Shown: positions 1 to 16,000 of the stretch, piece by piece | How positions within the stretch are numbered: position 1 is the first letter of the stretch | Layout of the letters: every line of letters starts with the position of its first letter | Assembly (NCBI GenBank): GCA_036874045.1 | Contig: JAZBRI010000003.1 | Coordinates: forward strand, 2,492,501-2,556,500 | Direction: 5' to 3' | From: Cymodocea nodosa | Taxonomy: Eukaryota; Streptophyta; Magnoliopsida; Alismatales; Cymodoceaceae | DNA: 64,000 nucleotides | Translations under genes and position numbers: made by a program | Notes under the pieces: generated by a model | What the model was told of the DNA's origin: nothing | What the model saw: the letters and a program-made list of their open reading frames with translations, nothing else | The model's database searches: none

Positions 1-837
1 TACATGATTGAAATGATTTAACTGATTGCTTCACGGTAGTCTTTATATACTACGAAGGAGTTTGTGTTTTAGTGGATAGAATTCAAAGTGTGTTATATGC
101 TACTATGGTGTGTATGTAATATATTTCAATACCACACCAACACTAACAATACTCGATGTCTTCATCCCACCACCACATGGAGTTAGCCACATATTTTAAT
201 GATAATAATAAAGAGTAGACAATAGACTTAACTTCAATCCAAGGCATGGCTTAGCTCACACCTTGTGTGCATAGAGTTGTTATTAGAGTATATGAATAAA
301 TAGATCCATATATGAATCATAGAGTTAGGATAAGTTTAATGTAATTTAATGTAATGATCTCTTTAATGTAACTTGTAACATAATGATCTCTTTCTTGTAT
401 CCTTTATATACAAAGGCATTGTCTTTGTTAATGGATCGATAAATTTTTCCACCAATTCTTATCTTCAAAGGTTCATTATCACATAATTTGATAATTATGG
501 TATAATTGGTCTTCATCTAAATAATGGCATTCACAACTACAAAGCAAGAGAGTCTGTCTTGTGTACATAAAAAATTCCTAAACACTTTAAATTTGGAATG
601 TTGCGTTATCAAAATCGCAACTCCCATTATGAAATAATCAAAAGAAAATCCTTTGGAAGGTAAAAACCTTCTCCTTTTTTGGCAATCCTTTTAAAAAAGT
701 ACTTGAATCTGACAATAAGTTAGCCTCTAAAAGCAACGACAATGAAAAAAAAATCTTCAAAAGGGTCATGGCAAGAATGCATCAATCATACAATAAATGC
801 TAATAATTAATTGGATAACAGGCTTGAAAGATCAAAC
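1..837. other. AT-rich stretch, presumed FIS1 intron
   Basis: Exon 3 of the FIS1-like gene ends at a GT donor at 837, and no continuation of the protein is readable on the minus strand here. The stretch is therefore most simply the next intron. I see no other gene, repeat or RNA in it. Confidence 0.4.
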
Positions 838-1520
838 CTCCAAGCACGTCTGCACAAGTTGCCTGCTCCTGGCATAATCCCCACTTCTGTAATATCCTAC
901 GGCCAGAAGATACAGTTTCTCTCTTCTTTGCAATGGACTCTTCGAGGTGTTCAATGAAGCTGGCAATACCAAGTACAAAGACGTGGTAAGCATAAATTAC
1001 TCGTGAAAAATAACTAAAAATACAGAGTTACAAACCATGCCGATAGCCCTAAGCATCAACGAACATAAGAAACAACGCTAGCCAATGACGTGTACCTTCC
1101 AGCATGCCGATGCCACGTTGTACGTCCTCCGGTTGCCTGGAATGAACAAGAGCCCACGAAAACCTCATGATGCTTTCGTTTTTCTTCTCCTCCGAGTCAC
1201 TCTCGGCAACTTCCCTTTCACAGCCCTGCCACAAGGATATAATCCATTAGTTTGAACGTAGTGTCAACGGATGACAGCAGAAACATGATTCCTTCCCATC
1301 ATCAAAAGACCAAAAAAGTAACCTAATTCGACTCTGAGGAAGAAAATATAGTCAGATTGCGAATCAGAGTGAGGACAAATAGCAGCGAAAAGATGAGGAG
1401 ATCAGCACGGAGAGGAGGTGACTTACGGCGATGATGTCGCGGTCGCACCAGGGCATGGCATCGCCGCCGGTGAAGAACGAGCCGACGTTCTCGAAGAACC
1501 GATTGATCTTCGCGTCCATG
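838..1520 (-). CDS. FIS1: Mitochondrial/peroxisomal fission protein FIS1, 5' exons (partial, frameshifted)
   Basis: FIS1 is a small tail-anchored TPR-like adaptor that recruits dynamin-related proteins to mitochondria and peroxisomes for fission. Three exons are visible: 1427-1520, 1096-1225 and 838-959, with GT/AG borders. Exon 1 starts with MDAKINR and then, in another frame, FFENVGSFFTGGD and PWCDRDIIA. Exon 2 encodes GCEREVAESDSEEKKNESI followed by a stretch containing WALVHSRQ and EDVQRGIGMLE. Exon 3 encodes SPLQRREKLYLLAVGYYRSG and ends in QLVQTCLE. All match the FIS1 fold order; exon 2 to exon 3 phases agree (phase 1). The ATG at 1520 is one base out of frame with the rest of exon 1 because a C run at 1499-1501 has one base too many, and no in-frame ATG lies just upstream. 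The PDWRQA region and C-terminal membrane anchor are not found in 1-837, so they are probably beyond the left edge. It is either a pseudogene, an alternative-start allele or an assembly error. Confidence 0.85.
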
Positions 1521-2782
1521 ACCGCCGGGAATCTGCTGTGCCGATGATTGGGGGAAAGATTTGCGAATACCGTGTGCTTGCGACCTGCAGGCAGACAAAT
1601 TACGTTGAGCGCGTGTTGGACCGTTCGGTTGGGTGATTTTTATAATTTTTTTACATCTAATATTTCTTTACATGTTATTATAAAATTTTTTATTCTATTT
1701 TAATATCTCTATTATAGTATTATTAATATTAATATCTTAATTGTAGTTAACTTTTTGTAAAAAAATCATAATTAACTTAACAACTTAAATTGGTAGATAT
1801 GTAACACACCTCATATTCCATTTAGAATGAAAATTAATTACAAAAATAATCTAATAAGATTTATTAACTTTTAATGACATATGGGTGAATATAAATTTTA
1901 AAATGACATACAAGTTATTATCAATCTTTTATTGTATGCAAGTAAGATATCCTTTTTTGTTGTAGCATATTAATTTGCAAAAAAAAAGTAGAAAAAGTAA
2001 AATTAATTTGTACATCTTACAAGAAAATTTCAACAAGTGTTAATGAATACATGCACCACATCAGGATTATAAAAATCTAATATTATCAACTTTCTTGGGA
2101 CGTGATTTTTACATTACGAAGACGATAAAAATTAAAAAAATCATTGATTACAAGCAATTTAATTTATTTAAAATAGTACAAGAATGTCACGAAGAGGAAG
2201 ACCATCGGCCCTTTTCTTCATTCTCTACAAACGACGGTCCACGTATTAAGAAAAAGCAATCTTTTCAAGGAACCTGAGAAATTTACAAGAAAAATCTTAG
2301 GAAGAATCCAAAAAATCCTCTTCTCGCCGAAAGCGAAACATACTCATCGTGTACAAATACATTTTTAAGAAATTATATATTGTGAATAATTTGAATTGCT
2401 CGAAGTGAGAGCTCGTTACATATGCTTAATAATGAAAGTATTCAGATCTTAAAAAAATGATTCATTTTATTAGGTATTAAATACTGATAATTACTTATGA
2501 AATAAAATAAGATCATTTGCTTTTTAAAGATGCATTAATACTTTCTTTGGTCATATTAGTAATATTTTTATTAATGTTAGAACTAATTAATTAAGATATT
2601 TTTATCGTAGATCTGAAAAAGAAAACCAATTATATTATCTGCTATTATGTTAAATATATCGTCATCTGTCATGCAGCGATTATTCTCTAATTTTATTAGC
2701 TAAAAGCTTAAGCATCGAGGCAAATTCTAATAAGCAATACGATTACTCTCTTCCCCCCCACCCCCCCAAAGGAAGTTTCAGG
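1521..2782. other. Intergenic, AT-rich, no gene seen
   Basis: This is the space between the 5' end of the FIS1-like gene and the 3' end of the GH9 glucanase. It should hold the FIS1 promoter and the glucanase 3' UTR. Short open frames here look random. An interrupted poly-C run sits at about 2754-2767, just beyond the glucanase stop. Confidence 0.5.
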
Positions 2783-5032
<2,250 letters not shown>

Positions 5033-5039
5033 GCAACAG

Positions 5040-7035
5040 AGGAGATGATAAGCGCTTGGAATAAAATCTCTTTCGTGTATCGCGATTGATATGCCTGACG
5101 TATTTACCTCGATCGCTTCTATATCTGCAGTGTTGCCTTTTTTCTTACACACTTTATACTTAATTAAAAGATTTTTTTACTTATATATCCATGATCACTC
5201 GTACGTATATTCTGTGGAGTGATTATCATTATTAAACTATTTACTTTCGCATTCTTGTAATATGTGTATGTATATGTAAAGAAATCTCCACGTGAACTTG
5301 ATTAGTCTACCAATATGTGAAATTTCAAGTTAAAATCAACTAATTGTGGATGAAAAATTTGCCCATGTATGTTCAATCTATACATGTAAGATTACGTAAG
5401 CTTTGTTTGAGTCTTCGTCACCTCTGGATTCTGTAACATCATTTCATCTCATCCCCCGTTAAGCTGGTTTCACTTCCGAAGACGGAGATGTCCTGCAAGA
5501 TTTAGACATTACGGAGTGCAAATCATGTGAATCAAGGCAAAATCCAATGTAAATTGGGAAAGACTACCATATGTATTAAGGAAAAAACAAACGCGTCATG
5601 ATAAATAAATGATTCTTGTTAACTAGTCGACGAAAAATTGAACACATTTAAGGGAAAAAATACATTTTATCTAACACATCGCTCCTTTATCGCTTATGAC
5701 GGTGGTTAAGTTCTTATTATGTTGTTATTAAGATGTTAATATGGTATTCGGTGTAACGTTGTTGTATGTTTGTCGGCGAGAGTTGCGAGTTTAGGTTAAA
5801 ATATAATTATTGTAATAAATTTAGCTTATTATAAATCTAAGGTGCGTTTATCAAACGTTTTCATCTATTAAATCTATACTTTGGATGGAAAGTACATTAA
5901 AATTTAACAAATACACGAATTTCTCGTTGCTTCAATTTGTTTTAGTCATAGATGAAAATGTGGAAGCTCGAATAGCAATTTTAGGATTCCTAGTTGATAA
6001 TTTTCAAAGGTGAAAAAATAAAATTACATTTAAAGTTATTTTTTTATTGAAAATATGTGTACAAGTAAAATTATGTAGTTACTTTATTAACATATATTAA
6101 CGTAAATTTATATATTACAAATTATTTTACATAATTAAATCAAAGAAAGATGCAGCTATTTAAATCAATTAATTCATATGTTTTAATTGACGATAGTAAT
6201 TAAAATATTACTTATTTAATCTAAAGATTTCTTTAAAAACTTGTTGGAAAATAATTTCTACATATATTATTTTTTTTAAATTATTGTTCTTATAAAAACA
6301 TTTATTATTTCAAAATATTATCACAAATATTAAAAAATCACTACATAGCAATTACATTATTCTTAAAAAGTTAAAATATAAAAAATATAATACTGTTCTA
6401 CAAAACAAATATAACTTTTAAAACTACCGATATTTTTTACTAATACATCTCATTCGATATACAAATACAGTATTACTTCCTATTATCATTTAAATATTAA
6501 AGAATTAAAATAAATGTAGTCTAATGGTAACCAAGACGTGTACCGTGTACGTGCAACAAACTTCGTCACACAATCGAAAATCCTCAAATATTTTAGTAAT
6601 TACTTAAATTAATTAAGTAGTTAATTAAAAATAGTTATATATATTATTGTCATACATAAATATAAAATTCTATTTTTATTAAATTCATCTGAATTTTATT
6701 TTTTATTGAATTTCTGAACGTACATAAATATCTGTATTTAAAATTATATTTTTGTTTAATTTTATAAAATTTTAATTATATCATAAATTTAATTCTATAT
6801 GCACCAAAAGCTTAATTATTCTTTTACCTTAGGGCGCCGTTTGATTCGTACACCGCGTCCTACCAGCCGCGAACAATACACATGATCGATGGACGACAAT
6901 CAAACAAAATACAAATGACCGCAGATTTACGGTATTGTCGGTACTAATCGGTTCGGTCACACAATTATAAACCCGACCGAGGAATTACGACTCAGTATTT
7001 TATATTGGTGCAGGCGTACGAGACCCTCAAAAATC
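5040..7035. other. Divergent intergenic region, very AT-rich
   Basis: About 2 kb separates the divergent glucanase and CAP-D2 genes and should carry both promoters. The part from about 5900 to 6800 is extremely AT-rich with no readable gene or retroelement domain. I see no clear terminal repeats. Confidence 0.5.
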
Positions 7036-7040
7036 AAAAA

Positions 7041-7055
7041 TCCCGCCGTTCCCGC
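7041..7055 (+). promoter_or_regulatory. E2F-like sites before CAP-D2
   Basis: Two near-E2F cores, TCCCGCC (7041) and TTCCCGC (7049), lie 23-37 bases before the CAP-D2 ATG, and the junction also contains the mitotic MSA core AACGG on the other strand. Neither E2F core fits the full WTTSSCSS consensus perfectly. Condensin genes are cell-cycle regulated, so the location is sensible, but binding is an inference. Confidence 0.35.
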
Positions 7056-7077
7056 TCTCCATTCCCATACTTCCCCG

Positions 7078-10000
7078 ATGGCCCCTCCTTTCCTCTTCCC
7101 CTCCGATCTCAGGGACCTCGAATCCGACGACGACGGCCACCCGGCCCGACGCTGCGTCCATACCCTAGTGGATGTCGCCTCCCTCCGCTCCTCGGATCTC
7201 GATGAGCTCGTGAAAGGTCCAACATCACACACACACACACACACACACAAATTTACATGTTTTTGGTCCTAACTGTCCATATTTTCCGGTTTCTCGTACT
7301 GCAGGTGTGGTGTTCGATTTGTCCGACAAGGAGCTGTTCTGCGTGGAGGAGCAGGATGTGTTCGACCGGGTGTATTCTCTCGTCAAGGGCTACTCCCACA
7401 TCGGTAGCCACTCTAGGTCGAGCCTTGTGGAGACTCTGAGGTCGAATCTGAGCGTGCTTTTGCCTAGCATCGAGACTCTGTCACGGACACCACTGTCATC
7501 GCCATTGCAGGGGTCGTCGTCACCAGCGAGTGGGTTGGAAGATGAGGAGGGTTTCTCGCCGGTGGATAGGGTTGGATCGTATCGCAATGCGCTGAAAATA
7601 TACACTTTCTTTCTCCTTACTATTGTTTTCGCGGAGGAATCGTGTAACCAGGAAGTGGCTGTTGCGACAGCCACAAAGGTGGGTAGACAAGAGTTTTTGT
7701 GGTGGAAAGCTAGTTTTGTTTTCTGTGTGCATCACATCCTAAAAGAAATGATTTCCTTGTTCAGGGAATGGCACAGTCTCGGAAGAAAGTTGCCACGAAG
7801 GGATGGAATTGGGAGCCTCAAAGAGCAAAGATACTGAACTTGATTGCCAATTCACTGGAGGTTAACCTCTCGTTGCTATTTGGATCGTCCGACCCTGACG
7901 AGAACTACCTCTCATTTATCACAAGGTATCTGCGTTTGTAATAACACAATAAGCTGACATAATAATATCTTCAAATACAAACCAATGCTGAACCATAACG
8001 ATGAAAAATCTCCACAAAACTCAAAAATCGAGCGTTTATGCAATCATTACATTAAAATTTTATACAGCCAAAACAAATAAAACAGGAAATCTAGACAAAT
8101 AGGAATTAGAAACCTATTTTGACATCCATAACAGATGTTTGGGAAAGTTTTTGGAATCAAACCATCAATTGTTGGACGTTTGATGCATTCACCAAAAAAG
8201 AATCATTGGTGTATATCTGGATGAACGCTCAGTAATCCTCAATCTTGCCTTTAGAACTTAGCGCAAATTTCCCATGCTCCTGTTTGTTACAGAAGCAAAA
8301 GTGGGTGTCTATTTGTCATCATTGCAATCCTAATTGCACAATCTTCCCGTACAAAACTTGGGGAAGGTTAAAAAATTCAATCTAAAATCATTAGGAAAAC
8401 ACTCCTAGGATGGATCTGCATTTTCATTCAAATGGCAAACATCTCATAGAAATGACATCATTTTATGTGAAAGAGCCATGTGAAATAAGCCCACAAAACA
8501 AATGTTTGGAACCCATGAAAAGTGATATATCATCTAGACATGAATGAATTGAACATGATAGTACTAATATTGAGTGTTTGATTTAATCACTTGACTTAGA
8601 CTATTCCAAACAAAAGAATCAGGCCACACATGGTTTATGAGTCCTTCACATCTACAACTTCCAAGTTGGCAAACTCAACGTATCTTCTCATGCCATTCCT
8701 TTTGACTTAAGTGTTGGAAGGCCTTCATCAACTCACTTGTTGGTTTTAAGTACTTTTTTGTCTTTTCATAAAGAAATCACTGCATCCTATCTAGGCTAAG
8801 GGATCAATGCCAAATTAGGAAACTCAATCTATCTTCGTGTGCTTTTCCTTTTGACCTAGACATTGGAAGGAATTTGGTGACTCACTTGTTGGTTCTGAAT
8901 ACTTTTTTGTCTTTTTAGAAAGCAATGATTGCCACATCCTATCCCAGCTAAGGAATTAGCATGACTAGGAGCAATGAGCATTGCAACTGGTTTAACTTGA
9001 AGCAAACAAGGTTTGAATGACATTTTTGTTATAATGTTTAGTCAATGGATGATCAATTGTGCTATCTATAGGTTCATGTGTGCCAACCTACTTAGGATAT
9101 GAAATGTCATGCCTTGTCCTTTTTGCTTGCTAGCCATTTCCTTTCAAGGTATAATTGATTGTCCAATAAGTCATGACTTAGGGGACTTCAACCCAAATCA
9201 CTATTAATGTAGAACTTTAGGGTTTGATCTACCATATGAAATGATCAGAAACTAATGGTTGATATGTAGTTCTTCATTGATTGTTGATCTTTTGCTCGAT
9301 CACTAAAGTCAGAAATTTCTAGTGTAGGGTGTTTGATTGGACTGCATAACTTAGATCAGTGTACACACATGAATTGATCCAACTCCAGTCCACAAGACTT
9401 CCATGTATGCAACCACTGTTTGCCATTGCTCATTTGTTGCTTGCCCACTGCTTGGCTAACTAGCATATTGTGGCTATTGGTTCTTGAGTCATACCATAGG
9501 TATAGAGTCTTGAACTGAGTACTTGGTTGGCCAACACCTGGTCACTAATCAAGTTGTGTGCTTAGTTGGCTTTGGAACCGCATGCTGCCCTCTAATTTGT
9601 TACTTTTCAACCATCCCCACCTACTTGGACGATGCTATAAATGCACCAGTTTATGTTTCAATATAGGTCACAACCCATTCCAAACTTGATCAACCCTTTC
9701 ATCTTGCTCATATTTACTCTAGTGTTGGAGGGTATTTGGCTTCCCACACCCTACAGGCTTTGAGGTTTTTTTTCCTTTTCAGGAATTAATGAACCATAGT
9801 ATGTACCTTTAGACTATTTATATTAGTTTGATACAATTCATTTTGGACATATGTCCAATTCCCTACCTTGTATGTTTTCCCTGACTGGCAATGCACAATA
9901 TTCATATCTTGATTTTGAGGCCTGTTCAAGCTTATTACTTGACACTTAAACTTGTCCATAACTTCCAAAAACCAATATAGAGTTCCATTCTAAATATTTC

Positions 10001-13000
10001 CATGCCAAGAATCTCCCTTAACAATACCATTAAAAAAATTTCAAAAAAACCATTAAAATTCCTTAAACCACATTAACATTCTGTATAAAACACCATAATA
10101 TTAATATATAACTCAAAAGAAGTATGAGGAAAAATTCAATGCATAACAATCTTCAATTACTTATCGTTTTAGACCATGTTGCTTGCATGTGTACTAGTTT
10201 CTCTCTCTCTCTCAAGTATGATGCTTTGCTTCTGTAGGTGTGTGTTCTCTTTATTTGAGAATCAAATATTGTTGAAGGATGTTGTAGCTCGAGAAGCCCT
10301 TTGTCGAATTGTTGGAACTATCTCTGTAAAGTATCATCGAGCTGCACAATCATCTGTGTCAATCTTGCATTTGGTGTACAAATTTGATTTTTCTGTTCCA
10401 CATTTGGCAGAGGCCATTGCTTCAGCTGAGAAGAAGTATGGTGATGGGACCCTGGCTGTCTCCCTTATAAGGGAGATTGGGCTCACTGATCCTAAGGATT
10501 TTGTGAGGGATGCTGCTGGTGCTGAGAATGTTGCAAAGTTTCTGGTTGAGCTTGCTGATCGCTCTCCAAAGTTAATGGCAACTAATATTGGAATTTTGAT
10601 TCCTCATTTCGGGGGTGAGTCTTACAAGATCAGGAATTCTCTGGTTAGTGTGTTGGGGAAATTGGTGGCAAAGTCATTTAAGGATGCTGATGGTGATTTC
10701 AGTTCTAAATCTCTGAGACTTAAGGGTAAGCAAGCTATGCTAGAGATATTGTTAGAGCGATGTAGGGATGTTTCAGCATATACAAGGAGCCGGGTGCTTC
10801 AGGTGTGGGCAGAACTGTGTGGAGAGCATGCTCTTTCAATTGCTCATTGGAATGAAGTTGCATCTGTAGCTTCTGGTAGGCTGGAAGATAAGAGCACAAT
10901 GGTAAGAAAATCTGCATTAAATCTGCTCATAATGATGTTGCAGCACAATCCATTTGGTCCACAGCTCCGAATTGCAGCTTTTGAGGCAACCCTGAAGAAG
11001 TACCAGAAAGAGTTGCATGAAATGGTGCCCACGGAACCTTCAAAGCAGGATATTGATTATGCATTTGGAGGACTGCAGAGAGAACAGTCAAATAGCATCA
11101 GTGATAGTTGCTTGTCTCCTGTTGAGGATGTGGCTGAGAAAGGGAAACCAATTTCAGAAGTTGGGAATCTTGAACAAACTCGTGTACTTGTTGCCTCTCT
11201 TGAGGCTGGCTTGCGTTTTTCAAGGTGCATTACTTCTACACTTCCTACACTGGTTCAGCTTCTGGCTTCTTCTTCTTCCAGTGATGTGGAGAACACCATC
11301 CTTTTACTGATGAGGTGTAGGCAGTTTCAGATTGATGGATCAGAAGCATGCCTGTGTAAAATGTTTCCACTGGTAAACTTCTACCATATAAATCATGATG
11401 AATCTGATCCTTAAATAATCTTGATTTGTACATCTTTTTGGGTTTTTCAGGTGTTTTCACAGGACAAGTCTATCTCTGAAGCAGTTGAAAATGCATTCAT
11501 GATGATATACATAAGGAAGAACCCAGCGGAAACAGCTGCAAATTTGCTGACTCTTGCTGTAGAATCTAATATTGGGGATCTTGCTGCCTTAGAGTTTCTT
11601 ATTGGTTCTCTGATGTCCAAAGGAGAAATTTCCTCAGGCATGGTATGCATTTTTTACCTTGATTTTTTATTTGGATTCTTGTTTCTTGGTAGCTTCCTTA
11701 TAGCCTCCACATTAATACATTTTTTCAGTTTTCACCTATAGACTTTCTGGCATAGCTACTATAAATGGCCAAGTTAAATGGAATACCTACTGAGATCTGG
11801 GATCTGTTTTGAGGTAGATGTGGGACTTTAGTTGGGGCTCTTGGACTGCGTTAATGCCTTTTTAAATCTCATGTCCTACAAATCTTTTACAGCGTTAACA
11901 TAAAAACAGTCCTATCAAGAAAAATTACATGAATTTCATGCTACTTGATCCTTTAACAAATTGGGTTTGGGTAAGGTTCTGTTTGTTTAATAGACCTTGT
12001 TACATATGTTAAACCTAATTTAAATGAGTTTGATTCAGGTTGGTTGACTGTTGGCAGGTTTAGATAAAATTGATAGGCCTAGAGGATAGGTGAGATTGTG
12101 GTTGGGGAATGGATGGTGAGGTTTTTCTTAGTTTTCAAATAGCACAAAACATGTGGTTACCATAAAAAAACATCTGAATTATTGGGATTAAGTGGTTGTT
12201 GCTGTCCTTTACAAAAATTAGATAGATGACCGAGGTATCTTACATGCTTTTTTCACAACCAAGGACATCCTTAGCTGATAATTTTCTCTCCCACTCTTAA
12301 ATTATGCTACAACTTAGTTCTTTATTTTGTTGTTTGCTTCTTTCCACTAGGTGTAACATACATTTGCTTTAAAGCTCGAAGTCACCAAGATGATCAAGCT
12401 ATCATGATGAATGAATCTTATTCTTCATTTTATATTGGAAATTGTGATAAACAAGTTATTGACATTTGGAGGACAAAAAAGGAGTTGTAGGCTCTTGGTT
12501 GAATCCTATGTTGGGGTAGAATAGGTTAACAATCATTTGCCTTGCGAAGACAAGAATAGAGGGAAGTGGAATGATTTATTGACAAGCATAAGTGTTTTTA
12601 TATATAAAAGCTGCAAGGAAAGGATAAATACAATACTAATTATGTGGGACTAAGTCCACTATGCCGAATTTAACCTAATTCTAAGATTTATATAAGGATT
12701 CATTTATTTATACACTAACACTTTTCCTTAAGCATTTAACTTACAAACTTAAATATAATAATAAATGCCACAATAAACATAGACAATTGTAGTATCCATT
12801 AAGTAGGCAAGGATTAAAATGACTCTTGTAGCAAAATTAGCAGTAGCAGTAACAACCGTAAATAAGAAATATTGATATGCAAGTAGGAACAATCAATTCC
12901 TTTGATTGCATGGTAGACAAGTATGAACAAAAATGAACACCTGCAAATATTGAAAGAAAACTTGTAAATAAGATGTCAGCAAATCATCTAAAGTAGTAAC

Positions 13001-16000
13001 AAGACAACATTATCTACTGCTGAGAGGCTTGTCTTATAAAAAAACACTAATTTGATGAAACAAATTTGCTTAAATGTCAAAACTCACAACAAACAAATAA
13101 AAGAAAATTAAAAGTTGATGAAATATGTATTGATATTTTTTGTTTTTAATTTTTTTTTTAAATTTCACCATTTTGGCAGTTTTTAATCTTCTTTTTTATT
13201 CTCCTCTTATTCTTTCTTTCTCTCTATTTATTCTTTACTTCTTTTAACAATCACTCGCTCCTTGTCCATCTTTTTCTTTTTAACTGACAATCATGTGTTC
13301 CCCCCTCTCTCTTTTACTCTTTGTTTTTGATACATCTTGTACTTGACCCCTTCCTTTTCCTTCTTCATCCGTCACCTTCTGCAACCTTAATAGGTGTAGA
13401 CTACGATGGTGTAGGAGGGTGACAAGTATAGATAGAGGGAGTAGAGGGGCACTACAACGACCATGAGAAAATGACAAATACAATATTTGCATCATGGGGC
13501 TATCTAACTCAATTTAATCTTAAGATCCATTTATGCATATATTCTAACACTACCAAAGAGATATTGAAGTACATTAATTTTCTCAAATGAAACGCTGAGC
13601 CAGTTTAATGAGGATCGGGTGTGCATGACCACATGCTGACATGTGAAGGTGGGTTAATCAAGAACAATTGTCTGAATTGGTATGATAATTTTTAGAAGGA
13701 AAATAAAACATTATTAATTAATGATGTGCTTTTTGAGCACAAATCAACAGCTAATCATCTTGTAGGTTGATTATAAATTATGATTTGAATTAGTTGGTCA
13801 GATGTGCAGAGAAAGCACCTGCTTAGGTTATATGGTTTGATCATGCAAAAAAAAAACATAATTTGCTGCAATTTCCTAAACACAAATCAATGCCTTGTAA
13901 TCTGGTAGCTTGATTATACATTAAAAATTGGAATGCAGGTGAATCACCTGCTTATTTGCATATGATTTGGCTATGCAGCTTCATGATTCCTTACCGTCAG
14001 ATAATTCCATATGTTTTGGGAGTTTTGCCTTCTAGATTTTGTTTGAGGCTTATATCTATCCATCCTAAATGCTTCCAAATCATTTCCATTTTTGGTATAT
14101 TCTATATTTTAGCCTTATAATAAACAACTTTTGTAACTTCAATCTGTTACGTCACATAGTTTGATAGTGATTGTATAATTGAATCAATGATTTTACATGC
14201 CTATGATTAATCCAAAAGATAAAGCTTGTTGCAAAATGAAATTATAACAGCTATTATGAGAGTTACACTAATTTTTATGGGGTATTTGCATGGATTATAA
14301 TGAATATATGACATTATCATTGTTAATATAATTTTCCTTGCTACCATACAAACACATGTTTTTCTTCTTGTAAAATTTATAGATCTTTTAAATAAATGTA
14401 GCAATTGGAAGATACTTTCAAAGATTATACATCGTTTGCTTTGAAACTATCACCTGAGAAGGTTTGTATAAGATTGTACTTGGAGTATTTTTGAGAAACT
14501 AACTTTTCAAGTGAGTTTTGAAAGTTTGTTTGGTAAACAATGGGTATGTTTTAGCTTCTATTTGTATAATGATTAAAGGACATTTTTAGCCATTTCAAAT
14601 ACATTGCATTGTATTAAATTGTAAAGACAGTTTTGGTAATACATAATGAGAATCTACACTTCTGATTGAAGCTCAAAAATATTCTCTAAAAGCCACCTTG
14701 ATGCCTTCTCTTGTGCTTATAACAGTTAATATCTACTATTGGTTGTGTTCATGTGGACAGTTTGGGGCCACTTCAACTTCTGAGGCTTGCCCTAAAATCT
14801 CTCATCCATATGGACCGATAATTATTATATTACTATCCCATTATGCATTTTTTGTTGTTTATATTGTAGATATCAGCATTATGGGATATCTTCAGCTTCA
14901 ATGTCAATGGAGTAACAGCACTGGAAAGTCGAGGAGCTTTGTCAATCCTCTGCATGGCAGCAAAATCTTCCCCAGGGATACTTGGTTCTCATTTGCAGGA
15001 TATCATTGATATTGGCTTTGGTCGTTGGGCAAAGGAGGAACCTCTCCTTGCAAGGACAGCATGCATTGCTCTTGAAAGATTGTCTGCAGATGATAAGGAA
15101 AAGTTGGGCTCTAGTGGTGGTAGCAAACTTTTTAGTATTCTTCAGAACTTGATAACTGGTTTTTGGCTTCCAGATAATATCTGGTATGCATTTGCTGATA
15201 AAGCTATCAATGTATTATATTCCACTCATCCTACACCGGAAATTTTTGCTGCTGATATAGTGAAAAGATCACTAAGCTCCGTATTCAGCTGTGGGAGTTC
15301 TGAGGGTGCTGGTGATTTTAGTAGTGGGAGCACTGGCTTCATTCCAATTGTTTCAATATCAAAGCTCAGTAGATATTTGTTTGTCACAAGTCAGGTGGCA
15401 CTCACTCAGTTGGTTTATATTGAGTCTTGCATAAAAAAAATTCAAAAACAGAAATCAAAAAAGGACAAGACAATATTTGAGTCTCTAGATGTTGATGGTG
15501 TTTGTGCAACACCTGCCAAATCTGTAGATAAGGTTATTCAGTTTCTTCATAAGGAGCTTTAGCCTTTTATTCTAATGTATCATACAAATAAAAAGTTAAC
15601 CTCACATGCTTTTTTGGAATAATAAACAGAAGGATGGGATAAATGGAGACTTGGGTCTTGCTGCTTCTGAAGATGCTATAATTGATGGCCTTTCTGAAAG
15701 AGCTGAGAGGGAAATTTTATCCAGTTCTTCTTCAGAAAAAAGCTTAATTGGAAATTCTGCTGCCTTTGTTTCAAAGCTCTGTAGAAATTACGCTCTGTTG
15801 CAAAAGGTTGTCATTCTTTTGGCCATATACCTTTTTCTGGTTCTGTTGTTTCTAATTCACTCCATTGAGTGATTCATATATTGTTTAGTAATCATGATAT
15901 TTGCCATTTATTTGGTGTTCTGTAGTTTCCAGAATTACAGGCATCTGCCATGCTTGCTTTATGTAGGTTAATGATCATTGATGCTGATTTTTGGTAAGTT

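Noticed and set aside
14401..14461. Exon-like stretch in CAP-D2 intron 5, between an AG and a GT
   Set aside because: Exons 5 and 6 already join in phase as in plant homologues; adding this piece would insert residues with no counterpart.
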